Below are positions 1-7,352 of a DNA stretch of 10,763 nt, piece after piece. The DNA comes from a bacterium (lineage in GTDB: Bacteria; Verrucomicrobiota; Verrucomicrobiia; Opitutales; UBA953): assembly GCA_009926645.1 (NCBI GenBank), contig RFOO01000018.1:1-10763 (forward strand), in the 5' to 3' direction. A program made the translations under genes and the position numbers. Each line of letters opens with the position of its first letter. The first letter of the stretch is position 1. The notes under the pieces were generated by a model. It searched no databases, had not been told where the DNA came from, and was given only the letters and a program-made list of their open reading frames with translations.

Positions 1-1922
1 CCTCTTTCGAGTTTAACGATGATGGGCACAAGAGAAGGGGAGGAGAGGGCAAGGGCTTCTTTAGCGGAGAAAACAGCAAATTCTCCAGGTTCGAGAACTG
101 TTTCAGGAATAACGCAGGAAAAATTTTCAGCTTTTTTTGCATCTTCATTTTTTTGCATTTGAAAAATATCATCAATCGCAGCGCCCGTTGTTTCCCAGAG
201 CGAGTTGTTGGTATTGTTACTCAAGTGGGATTTGAGGTAGATGCATAATCCATCGAGCAAAGAAAAACCCACGCGTGCGCCACAGCCTTGCACCCGAGTA
301 TCGGGTTCGATTGAGGTAGATGCTTTAAGCTTTAATCTAAGGTCGAAGGGATTGTGTAAAACAATGACGGGATCTGGATTGAATTCTTTATACATCAGAA
401 CATCAAAATTCGTAGGCAATTGTAAATTATAAACTCGATTTTCTTTTCGTCCATTAACCCATCCCAGTGGATCGGGCGTACTACCTTCATTATCGAGATA
501 GTGAGCTGAACTCGAAGTGCTTCCACCATTGGGCCAATAACCATAATCAAGATTGTAATTGGAGTTAGGATTTACGCTCAGAGAGGTACGATAGCCTCCT
601 TGAAGAAATTGATCGGTATTGGGATAAAAGGATCGAGCTTCCAGAGTGGGTTGATTGCCCGCCCATTCGATTTCTTTATAGAGGCGATAGTAGTCGCGAA
701 CGAGATGCCAGAGCGGTCCGAGTAATCGGCGCCGTGTTCCTTGAGGACTAGTGGCTAGGCTCACCTGAGGTAAAACAAGAGGGGATTCGGCAAGCGGTTG
801 TCCCATTTCATCTTCTCGCAGATAAACGGGAGACCATGGTAAATAGTGCGTTCCCGTGGTTCCCAGAAATCGTCCTGGGTTATCAGGATTTTTTTCGTGC
901 ATAGGCACCCAGACGCGTGGACGAGGATCAGGGGACTCAAGGGTGCCAATTTTGCCCGCGGGGAATAATGGAAAACGCGAGCCCCTCGTTTTCTTCTGCG
1001 GATCTTGCTCTAGTGAGTTTGGACCCGTGTACATTTCAATAACATCGCTGGCACCCGAACCAAATCCCGATCGATCAAAATCTTCGTCGTCCATTTCAAA
1101 GGCCAGTGATAGATCGCGGCGAAGACCGCCACGGTAACTGTCAGCGAGAACACCCGATGCCCAAAGCGTGTGGTGGTGAAACTGAAAAAGAGGTACAGGG
1201 TTATCATCGGGCGTGGTGAGTATTGATTCTTGGGAAGAAAGGCGTGCTTTGACTCCTTCATCGCCAATCCAGTAAGCAAAAAAGCCTAAACTTTGATTCT
1301 TATCATCTGAAAAAGGTCTTTTGGGGAGAAGGACTTGTCCTTCACTATTTACACTAACAGCCGATTCCATCGAATATTTTAAATCTGATTTTGTGGCGCG
1401 TGCCCTGACTAATAGAATCCATGAACCCCAATCTTCAGGGTTGTTTTGCCAAGGTGCCCATTGGCTCGGTAAATAGTCCTGCGTGTCGGCGAGGCTGTAA
1501 GATTGTGCTAAGATTCCACCAGAATTGTTTGAAGAAAGGGTAGCGGAAATATTTTTTCCACTAATAAGCCAAGCTGGCGGTTCATTGGGTTTATCGGTTC
1601 GCCAAACTCCAGTCCAGTAAGATTGGCCAATGAAATCATTAGAGGGGAAATTTTCGGAGATGTTTTCTGGTGACGACGGGTTGGCAATCCCTGCGAAATC
1701 ACCTGTAGCCGTGCTTCGCTGGTCTGGACCGGCCGTTTGTTGTAAATGACCCAGAGCTAGCCGTGCGGCCATGAAAGCATGGAGTTTGGCTTGGGCTACA
1801 TTCTTTGCGGTGACCAAACTTCTTGTTTCTAATGTGAGAAACGCTGACAGGGTTAAAAAACTTAAAATCAAAAAAGAAACGACGACGAGCGATAGCAATA
1901 AAGCAAAGCCCGTCCGTTTCAT
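1..1922 (-). CDS. Large pilin-like secreted or surface protein, Verru_Chthon cassette protein A type (partial, C-terminus beyond window)
   Basis: An uninterrupted frame of 640 codons runs from ATG at 1922 to the left edge without a stop. The N-terminus is MKRTG followed by a hydrophobic helix (about residues 6-29), resembling a type IV prepilin or GspK/PilX-like leader in which G5|F6 would be the cleavage site. The usual Glu at +5 of the mature protein is absent (Leu instead). Residues 55-72 read LALGHLQQTAGPDQRSTA, a pattern I associate with very large Verrucomicrobial proteins called Verru_Chthon cassette protein A; near the visible end, VLEPGEFAVFS also fits that type. The body is rich in Trp, Pro, Asn and Ser, as expected of an extracellular beta-rich protein. 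Its ATG overlaps the stop of the upstream gene (ATGA), so the two are probably cotranslated. Family members are, as I recall, around 1000 residues or more, so a large part is missing here. The family name is from memory; the function is unknown and may involve a type II secretion or pilus-like apparatus. Confidence 0.7.
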   Translation of the reverse strand, partial: MKRTGFALLLSLVVVSFLILSFLTLSAFLTLETRSLVTAKNVAQAKLHAFMAARLALGHLQQTAGPDQRSTATGDFAGIANPSSPENISENFPSNDFIGQSYWTGVWRTDKPNEPPAWLISGKNISATLSSNNSGGILAQSYSLADTQDYLPSQWAPWQNNPEDWGSWILLVRARATKSDLKYSMESAVSVNSEGQVLLPKRPFSDDKNQSLGFFAYWIGDEGVKARLSSQESILTTPDDNPVPLFQFHHHTLWASGVLADSYRGGLRRDLSLAFEMDDEDFDRSGFGSGASDVIEMYTGPNSLEQDPQKKTRGSRFPLFPAGKIGTLESPDPRPRVWVPMHEKNPDNPGRFLGTTGTHYLPWSPVYLREDEMGQPLAESPLVLPQVSLATSPQGTRRRLLGPLWHLVRDYYRLYKEIEWAGNQPTLEARSFYPNTDQFLQGGYRTSLSVNPNSNYNLDYGYWPNGGSTSSSAHYLDNEGSTPDPLGWVNGRKENRVYNLQLPTNFDVLMYKEFNPDPVIVLHNPFDLRLKLKASTSIEPDTRVQGCGARVGFSLLDGLCIYLKSHLSNNTNNSLWETTGAAIDDIFQMQKNEDAKKAENFSCVIPETVLEPGEFAVFSAKEALALSSPSLVPIIVKLER

Positions 1923-2575
1923 GGCACCAAAATTCGGTCTTCGATATTTTTTAAAACAAAAGAGGGTCCTTCAAAAGCAGGCGGAAGAATAAACCAGAAT
2001 GAGCGAATGTCTTCCATTTGAAGCCAGCGGACTCCATTTTGTCGGGTTTCCGAATCGATTTCTCCTACCATCGAAAATCGTCCCTGACCATAAGTGGCAT
2101 TTTTAACTTGGGGTCGAAACTGGATGGATTGTCCGCGAGTTAGAACTTTTTTCTGGCCAGGAAAATCAATCGCTACGGGTGCAGATGATAAATTGAATAT
2201 ATGAAAAATTCCGCCCTCTTGCTGGTAATTGGAATCCGATAATAGGTATAATTTCGGTGACGGTGTTTCGGAAATAATTGCCAAAAAATTTTCTCCTGAA
2301 CTGGGAACAGCAGCCGAAACCCAGGGCAACCATTCGACCGACTTTGATGGGTGAGGCTGAATGCGGTAGAGAGTTAGTTTATTTTCAGGGCAATGCACCG
2401 CAAAGAAGGGAGTGAATGAATGGGTATAAACGGAATGTTGTGTGATTTCTCCATGGTGGTCTTTGATGCCGATTTGTTTAGGATTTGTTCCAAAATACAG
2501 GGCTTTAATCTTAATGCTCGGGCTAGAGTGCGGGGTTAAGGCCAAGCCGAGGAGGAGGGTGCTGAGGGCAAACAT
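1919..2575 (-). CDS. Exported or membrane-anchored protein of unknown function
   Basis: I do not recognise this 218-residue protein. It begins MFALSTLLLGLALTP, a short hydrophobic segment that could be a signal peptide or an N-terminal anchor, but it lacks the usual basic residues before the hydrophobic core. The rest is predicted soluble and rich in beta-forming residues. Two short stretches, APVAIDFPGQKKVLTRGQSI (about 132-151) and GRFSMVGEI (about 165-173), look like strands of a small beta domain. The gene ends in an ATGA overlap with the large pilin-like protein, so the two products probably act together at the cell surface. The chosen ATG has no convincing ribosome binding site. In-frame codons just upstream (reading RNYLGLA) also look like part of a signal sequence but are closed by a TGA at 2599-2597, so the true start is uncertain and a one-base frameshift is possible. 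Confidence 0.6.
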   Translation of the reverse strand: MFALSTLLLGLALTPHSSPSIKIKALYFGTNPKQIGIKDHHGEITQHSVYTHSFTPFFAVHCPENKLTLYRIQPHPSKSVEWLPWVSAAVPSSGENFLAIISETPSPKLYLLSDSNYQQEGGIFHIFNLSSAPVAIDFPGQKKVLTRGQSIQFRPQVKNATYGQGRFSMVGEIDSETRQNGVRWLQMEDIRSFWFILPPAFEGPSFVLKNIEDRILVP

Positions 2576-2631
2576 AGCAAGTCCAAGATAATTTCTTCAT
2601 GAATCGCATAGACACGCTTTGATTCTGCCAT
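2536..2631 (-). other. Possible short leader ORF overlapping the start of the exported-protein gene
   Basis: A 31-codon frame on the minus strand starts with ATG at 2631 and ends with TAA at 2538-2536. It begins MAESKRVYAIHEEIILDLL. It is preceded by GAAGGTAAAA, a better Shine-Dalgarno match than exists for the downstream gene. It spans the ATG at 2575 in another frame. It may be a leader peptide that couples translation, the displaced 5' end of the downstream gene after a frameshift, or chance. Only the good ribosome binding site supports it. Confidence 0.2.
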
Positions 2632-2675
2632 TTTTACCTTCATTAATTCCCTAAAACTTCTTAACCTAAGTAAAG

Positions 2676-2684
2676 TTATTCACA
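2676..2684 (+). promoter_or_regulatory. DnaA-box-like 9-mer upstream of dnaB
   Basis: TTATTCACA fits the relaxed DnaA-box pattern TTWTNCACA and differs from the strong box TTATCCACA at one position. It lies in the divergent intergenic region, 76 bases before the chosen dnaB start. It is a single copy with no neighbouring boxes or AT-rich unwinding element, so it would be a DnaA regulatory site rather than an origin. Another relaxed match occurs within a coding region of this window (353-361), so chance is a real alternative. I saw no convincing -35/-10 pair in this intergenic region on either strand. Confidence 0.35.
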
Positions 2685-2760
2685 GTTGGCTGGGGGTAAC
2701 TTGGTGTCAGTTCAGGCTCCGTCCTTGGTTCAGTTTTATCTACAACCCCTTCTTCTCTCT

Positions 2761-4185
2761 ATGGCTGAAAAAATGAAGCGTACTCGTCGCGAGGAAAAAC
2801 CCAATTACGGTGATCGCGTACCACCACACAATCTTGATGCCGAGAGAGGATTAATCGCGAGTATCATTATCGATGGTGGCGAAACCTTGCAGCGGTGTTT
2901 GGCGGAGAAGATTACCCCTGACTATTTTTTTGATCCCAAGCACCAAGATATTTACCGCACGGCCGTCGCTCTTTCGCAGGAGAGTACAGGAATAGACGAG
3001 ATCACTATAACCGAAAGATTGCGTCGAGAAGAGCGTCTCGAGTCGGCAGGCGGAGTGGCCTATGTTAATGAGTTAACTGGTTTAGTGGCTTCGACGGCTC
3101 ATGCGCCACACTGGATTGCGATTGTCCGCGAGAAACATTTTCTTCGTTGTTTAATCTCTACCTCGGTTAATACCGTTGAGCGAGCTCATGCTCATACTGA
3201 AGGCATTGAAAGGCTGCTTGAAGAAGTGGAGCAGTCATTTTTCAAAATCAGCGAAAATCGTGTGGGCGATTCGGCGGTGAAGATTGATAAACCAGTGGAG
3301 GAGGCAATGGAGCTGGTGCAAAAAATGATTCAAGAAGGTGATAGCATCCAAGGCATTCCTTCTGGCTTAATTGAACTCGATCGTCTGACTTTTGGTTTTC
3401 AGCCTGGGCAAATGATCATTGTGGCGGCACGTCCTGGTATGGGGAAGACATCCATCGGACTTAACTTTATTGAAGCGGCTGTTTTCCCTAAGCATCGAGA
3501 GTCCGCCCATATTTTGCTTTTCTCTTTGGAAATGCCTGCTCGTGAACTTGCCTTGCGTTTACTGGGTGCTCGGGCTCGGGTTAATATCCAAAAGATCCGT
3601 TCCGCTCGCCCGACGCCTCAAGAGCAAATGGATTTGGCGCAAGCCGCTCAAGAATACAAAGGGAAATCCCTTATTATCGATGATAACGGGGGACAAAATA
3701 TTTTGGAGATTCGAGCTAAGTGCCGTCGAGTTCATTCGCAACGTCCCCTCGATCTGATTGTTATCGATTATATTCAGTTGATTAATGGTTTGGACTCTAG
3801 TCTGCCCCGAGAACAGCAAATTGCCGAGGTTTCACGAAGTATCAAAGCCATGGCTAAGGAGTTTAAGGTACCAATCATTGCCTTGGCCCAGTTGAATCGA
3901 AAATCCGAGGATGAAGGTCGCCAGCCAAGGATGTCGGATTTGCGTGAGTCGGGCTCCATCGAACAAGATGCCGATATCGTACTCTTGATTTCGCGACCTT
4001 CGGCTAGCCAAAGTAAAGCAGCCGAGGCTGAGGCTGAATTAGCAGGGCAAGATGGGTTTTATTCTCGTCAATTAATTGTCGCTAAAAACCGAAACGGCCC
4101 TACAAGGGAGCTGGATGTGCTCTGGAATCCAGGGCTTACACGCTTCGAAACTCCCGCTAAAGACAACCGCCATGAGCCAACTTAA
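2761..4185 (+). CDS. dnaB: Replicative DNA helicase DnaB
   Basis: DnaB is the hexameric 5'-3' helicase that unwinds DNA at the replication fork and binds primase. From ATG 2761 the product has 474 residues, close to the usual 450-480. The N-terminal domain begins at PPHNLDAERGLIASI, equivalent to the family's PPHSxEAEQ start. The C-terminal RecA-like ATPase has a Walker A motif ARPGMGKTS (K229, T230), a Walker B strand LIVIDYIQL (D336), the segment IALAQLNRKSE, the signature SDLRESGSIEQDADIV, and a final VAKNRNGPT block. Walker A carries Gly where Ser is usual (ARPSMGKT). No intein interrupts these motifs, although dnaB is a common intein host. In-frame TTG 2686 and GTG 2704 would add a hydrophobic, unfamily-like extension, though a GGGGGT stretch lies near them; ATG 2761 itself has no Shine-Dalgarno. 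The gene overlaps bamA by 14 bases, so the two are probably cotranscribed. Confidence 0.95.
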   Translation: MAEKMKRTRREEKPNYGDRVPPHNLDAERGLIASIIIDGGETLQRCLAEKITPDYFFDPKHQDIYRTAVALSQESTGIDEITITERLRREERLESAGGVAYVNELTGLVASTAHAPHWIAIVREKHFLRCLISTSVNTVERAHAHTEGIERLLEEVEQSFFKISENRVGDSAVKIDKPVEEAMELVQKMIQEGDSIQGIPSGLIELDRLTFGFQPGQMIIVAARPGMGKTSIGLNFIEAAVFPKHRESAHILLFSLEMPARELALRLLGARARVNIQKIRSARPTPQEQMDLAQAAQEYKGKSLIIDDNGGQNILEIRAKCRRVHSQRPLDLIVIDYIQLINGLDSSLPREQQIAEVSRSIKAMAKEFKVPIIALAQLNRKSEDEGRQPRMSDLRESGSIEQDADIVLLISRPSASQSKAAEAEAELAGQDGFYSRQLIVAKNRNGPTRELDVLWNPGLTRFETPAKDNRHEPT

Positions 4186-6688
4186 ACTTAGTCGCAGCCT
4201 TTTACGCATGGCTGCATTTGCCCTCGCTTTGAATCCTTTGGCGAGTTTTGCCCAGGAGGCGAGTGCGCAGGAAAAAGTTCCCATCGTTCGCTCAGTCAAA
4301 GTAAAGTCCGAGGGAGGTTTGGCCTCCGAGCAATTTGTTTTAGGTTTCGTTTCCTTGCATGCGGGAGAGCCATTTACCCAGGAAAAAAGTACCAGCACAG
4401 TAAAGGCGCTTTATGCTACTGGACGTTTCAATCAGGCCAGCGTTATCCCCCAACTTGATGCTAAAACGGGAGAGGTTGATTTGGTTATCTTAGTCGATGC
4501 TAAAACGGGAGAGGTTGATTTGGTTATCTTAGTCGAGCCTCGTCCTATTATTACTAAATTTGAATATATTGGCGGCGAAGGGCTTTTTGACAAAGAAAGT
4601 GAGGATCGTTTTGCCGATGGATTGCGGGTAGGCGAACCGCTCGACATGGCGGCGTTGCGTCGAGCAGAAGTAAAATTGCAGGACGATATTCGTAAAAAGC
4701 ATCCATTCACTTCGGTCAGTGCTCAAACTTACACGGCTACCGGTGGTGGTGTTGTCGTCTCCTACATTATTCGCGAAGGTGCTAACTTGCGGGTGGATAA
4801 TATTATTATCAAAGGCGCTGAACAATTATCAGCCGACGAAGTGATTGAGGGAGCTGATTTAAAAGCCACGAATTGGCGCTGGTGGAAGTTTTCTTGGTTA
4901 AGAAGTAGCGGTCGTTTGAATCACGAAGAATATAAAAAAGACTGTAATGCGATTTTGGAATACTATCGCTCGCAGGGATTTTTAGATGCAGAGATTCTCG
5001 AGTTTGACCCAGAAAAAATCTGTGTGGTTAAAGATTTAACGAAGCCTAACACCCCTGAAGCGAAAGGTTGGATTGATTTGGTTTACTCGCTCAAGGAAGG
5101 ACGTCGCTACTTCATTGGTAATCTATCGGTTGCTGGTAATCGTTTGGCATCCACTAGTCCTACCTTCAGCAATGAATCCCTTCTCAAAGTGGTAAACGAA
5201 CCATCGTTGCGTCGCGGGGCTCATAAGCCTGAGGTTGATCGTTTTGTCAAAGGTGAGCCTTTTTCCACCGCAGCACTGGATGTCGCCGCTGAGAAATTGA
5301 GAGAATATTACGGCCAAATGGGTTACTTGAACACCCAAGTAGAGATTTTACGAAAACCTAATTTACAGAATGGCACTATCGATGTGCTTTTTACCATTCG
5401 GGAGGGAGTTCGTCACACGGTACGTGCAATCGATATTCAAGGTAATACGAAGACGCGTTCCACGGTTATTGCTCGCGAATTAGCTTTATCACCAGGTGAG
5501 GTTTTTGACCTTGCACGTGCGCGAGTTTCCGAGGCTCGTTTGCGCAACACGCAGTTCTTCGAGGAAGTTCAGGTGACTCCTGTGCCTACACCCATACCCG
5601 GTCAAAGTGATTTACGTGTGAACGTTAAAGAAGGTAATACGGGCAGTGTTGCTTTTGGGGCGGGTTACAGCACGGTCGAAAAATTAGTTGGCTTTGTTGA
5701 GTATTCAGAGGGCAATTTTGATGCGAGTAATCCGGAAGGATGGTATCGCGGTGGTGGTCAAAAATTCCGCGTTCGTGCTTCCTTGGGAAGTTCGACAAAC
5801 TCCATCGAGCACTCCTTCGAAGAACCTTCCTTGTGGGAGCGTGATTTGGCCGTCGGCTATAAAATTGAACGCCGATTTACTGGTTATCTTTCATCTAATT
5901 ATAACGTCATTAATGAGGCCTTTGGCGTTTATGCACGCCGTCGTTTATGGGGTGCTGTAGAAGGTCGTTTGGCTTATGACATTCGCCGAGTCAGTGTTAA
6001 AAATGTTCAAGCAGCTGCTCCCAATGATGTTAAAATTGAAGATGGTAAGCCGAAAGTAATCTCAGCAATTTCAGCTTCGTTAACCAAGGATACGCGAGAC
6101 GAATACAATTTTCCTACAAAAGGCGTCCGTCTTTCTCTAACGGAAGAGTTGGCTGGTCTCGGGGGCGATGTGAATTATTTGCGTTCCGAGTTTCGTGCTG
6201 GCAAGTGGATCTTAGTGTCACCAACCTCTGAGCAAACTTTAGCTCTCCTTGGTCGCGTGGGAATGATTACGGGAGCGGGTTCGACGCTTCCCTTTTATGA
6301 GCGATTTTATTTAGGTGGTGCCTATGATATGCGCGGCTTCGGATATAACGATGTCGGTGCTTACGATACTTGGGATACCACAAGTGGCAATCAGCCGATG
6401 GGTGGACAAACCTATGGCTATCTATCTGGCGAATACACCATTCGAGCGGCGGAGAATCTACGCTTTGCGCTTTTCTATGATCATGGATTCGTGAATCGCG
6501 GAGCCGCCAAGTTTAATCTTGGCGAAGCCAATTCCGACTGGGGGGTCGGTGCACGAATTTTATTGGGTGGTGCTGTGATGCGTCTCGATTTTGGTTTCCC
6601 TTTGAAAACGACAAAAAATCCCGTCACAGGGGAAAAACTCAACGATGGTGGTATGAAGTTTAACTTCAGTTTCGGCACTGTCTTTTGA
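4172..6688 (+). CDS. bamA: Outer membrane protein assembly factor BamA (Omp85 family)
   Basis: BamA inserts and folds beta-barrel proteins in the outer membrane. The 838-residue product starts with a signal peptide (MSQLKLSRSLLRMAAF..., likely cut after ASFA near residue 27). Five POTRA domains follow at roughly 36-124, 125-204, 205-311, 312-412 and 413-488, then the C-terminal barrel (about 489-838). POTRA3 carries a Trp-rich insertion (NWRWWKFSWLRSSG, about 234-247). POTRA4 also looks longer than usual. The barrel includes FYERFYLGGAYDMRGF, where M720-R-G-F is the loop 6 (V/I)RGF motif, and the protein ends NFSFGTVF with the terminal Phe of outer-membrane proteins. POTRA1 contains an exact tandem duplication of 13 residues (96-108 and 109-121). 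The start at 4172 lies inside the dnaB end and gives a proper signal peptide; an upstream open extension to 4076 only reads through dnaB. No Shine-Dalgarno is evident, so translation may be coupled to dnaB. Confidence 0.95.
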   Translation: MSQLKLSRSLLRMAAFALALNPLASFAQEASAQEKVPIVRSVKVKSEGGLASEQFVLGFVSLHAGEPFTQEKSTSTVKALYATGRFNQASVIPQLDAKTGEVDLVILVDAKTGEVDLVILVEPRPIITKFEYIGGEGLFDKESEDRFADGLRVGEPLDMAALRRAEVKLQDDIRKKHPFTSVSAQTYTATGGGVVVSYIIREGANLRVDNIIIKGAEQLSADEVIEGADLKATNWRWWKFSWLRSSGRLNHEEYKKDCNAILEYYRSQGFLDAEILEFDPEKICVVKDLTKPNTPEAKGWIDLVYSLKEGRRYFIGNLSVAGNRLASTSPTFSNESLLKVVNEPSLRRGAHKPEVDRFVKGEPFSTAALDVAAEKLREYYGQMGYLNTQVEILRKPNLQNGTIDVLFTIREGVRHTVRAIDIQGNTKTRSTVIARELALSPGEVFDLARARVSEARLRNTQFFEEVQVTPVPTPIPGQSDLRVNVKEGNTGSVAFGAGYSTVEKLVGFVEYSEGNFDASNPEGWYRGGGQKFRVRASLGSSTNSIEHSFEEPSLWERDLAVGYKIERRFTGYLSSNYNVINEAFGVYARRRLWGAVEGRLAYDIRRVSVKNVQAAAPNDVKIEDGKPKVISAISASLTKDTRDEYNFPTKGVRLSLTEELAGLGGDVNYLRSEFRAGKWILVSPTSEQTLALLGRVGMITGAGSTLPFYERFYLGGAYDMRGFGYNDVGAYDTWDTTSGNQPMGGQTYGYLSGEYTIRAAENLRFALFYDHGFVNRGAAKFNLGEANSDWGVGARILLGGAVMRLDFGFPLKTTKNPVTGEKLNDGGMKFNFSFGTVF
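4457..4534 (+). repeat. Perfect 39-bp tandem duplication inside bamA
   Basis: Two identical, directly adjacent 39-base copies lie at 4457-4495 and 4496-4534. Each encodes the 13 residues DAKTGEVDLVILV in the bamA frame, so the reading frame is kept. The first two bases after the second copy (GA) also match the start of the unit, as expected of slippage. The segment is the last beta-strand of the first POTRA domain, which normally occurs once before the EPRP linker. Complete nucleotide identity, including third codon positions, indicates a very recent event or an assembly artefact. Confidence 0.95.
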
Positions 6689-6690
6689 TT

Positions 6691-6714
6691 GCCAAGGCCT
6701 GTTGGCTAGGCCTT
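6691..6714 (+). other. Intergenic hairpin(s) between bamA and skp
   Basis: Two mutually exclusive stem-loops fit this spacer. The longer pairs AAGGCCT (6694-6700) with AGGCCTT (6708-6714) around a 7-base loop. The alternative pairs GCCAA (6691-6695) with TTGGC (6702-6706). Only TTT (6713-6715) follows the longer stem, so it would be at best a weak terminator or a processing and stability element between the two genes. It ends just before the skp ribosome binding site (GAGGG, about 6718-6722). Confidence 0.45.
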
Positions 6715-6726
6715 TATGAGGGTACT

Positions 6727-7305
6727 ATGAAATCTCTCAGTGCTCTTTTTCTCTTAGTTTGTGCTCCTCTTCTGGCTGCCCCCACTAGCGTAGGGATTGT
6801 GGATGTGGCACAGGTAATGAACAAATACAATAAGGCCATCGAGATTAAGGCCAGCATCGATAAATCAGTCGAAGTTAGCCGTGCGGCAATCAACGATCGT
6901 CGAACTGAGTTAGACCAACTTAAAACCGATTTAGACTCTTCCATTAAGCGCACCCAAGATCCTCTCTTAAATGAGTCGGGCAAGAAGAGTGCACAAGCTG
7001 AAGCACAGACGAAGGCACAAAATTTTCAACAGCGTGTGAACGACTTTGAGCAATTCGTTAAAAACGCTCAGGGACAAATTCAGCAGCGAGCTACCGAATT
7101 AGAGCAAAACGTTATTGCTGATATTCGCCAAGAAGCAGAAAAAATTTCTAAAGAAAAAAACATTCAAGTCGTTCTGCCTAAATCGATGACCTTTGTCTCC
7201 GATTCTTCGCTGGATATCACAGACGCAATTATCTCGAATTTAAACGCTAGTTACAAATCGACCAACCCTGCTGGTTCGGGTGATCAGCCCGCCGAGAAGA
7301 AATAA
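6727..7305 (+). CDS. skp: OmpH/Skp-family periplasmic chaperone
   Basis: Skp is a trimeric periplasmic chaperone that holds unfolded outer-membrane proteins for delivery to BamA. The product is 192 residues. A signal peptide (MKSLSALFLLVCAPLLAAP, cut near residue 18-19) is followed by VGIVDVAQVMNKYNKA, the typical first strand and helix of OmpH. A long Gln-, Glu-, Lys- and Asp-rich coiled-coil arm spans about residues 40-150. It closes with IQVVLPKSMTFVSDSSLDIT and a final helix, typical of OmpH proteins, before a charged tail. ATG 6727 is chosen because it starts the signal peptide and has GAGGG five to eight bases upstream, the clearest Shine-Dalgarno in the window; the open frame extends upstream to 6685 but that part does not look like protein. 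The gene follows bamA by 38 bases, the common bamA-skp pairing, and is followed by a strong terminator. Confidence 0.9.
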   Translation: MKSLSALFLLVCAPLLAAPTSVGIVDVAQVMNKYNKAIEIKASIDKSVEVSRAAINDRRTELDQLKTDLDSSIKRTQDPLLNESGKKSAQAEAQTKAQNFQQRVNDFEQFVKNAQGQIQQRATELEQNVIADIRQEAEKISKEKNIQVVLPKSMTFVSDSSLDITDAIISNLNASYKSTNPAGSGDQPAEKK

Positions 7306-7315
7306 AACCAACATC

Positions 7316-7339
7316 GCCCCTGTTATCCAGGGGCTTTTT
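7316..7339 (+). terminator. Rho-independent terminator after skp
   Basis: A perfect 7-bp stem GCCCCTG (7316-7322) and CAGGGGC (7328-7334) encloses the loop TTATC and is followed by five T (7335-7339) and then CTTT. It begins 10 bases after the skp stop and ends 13 bases before the lpxD start. It probably ends the dnaB-bamA-skp transcript. Confidence 0.85.
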
Positions 7340-7352
7340 CTTTACGGTCATC

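Noticed and set aside
353..361. TGTGTAAAA, reverse complement of a relaxed DnaA box (TTTTACACA).
   Set aside because: It lies inside the coding region of the pilin-like protein with no other boxes around it, and about one such match is expected by chance in this window.
241..432. Plus-strand open frames at 241-432, 856-1137 and 1771-1992.
   Set aside because: They are antisense to the continuous minus-strand coding frame that runs from 1922 to the left edge and shows protein-like composition.
2686..2760. Upstream in-frame starts (TTG 2686, GTG 2704) giving a 19-25 residue extension of DnaB, with GGGGGT near them.
   Set aside because: The added residues are hydrophobic and unlike DnaB N-termini, while ATG 2761 gives a normal length and the conserved start follows soon after. 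The alternative is not fully excluded.
4076..4171. Open 32-codon N-terminal extension of bamA inside dnaB.
   Set aside because: It would precede and bury the signal peptide that begins at ATG 4172, and the segment is the conserved C-terminus of DnaB in another frame.
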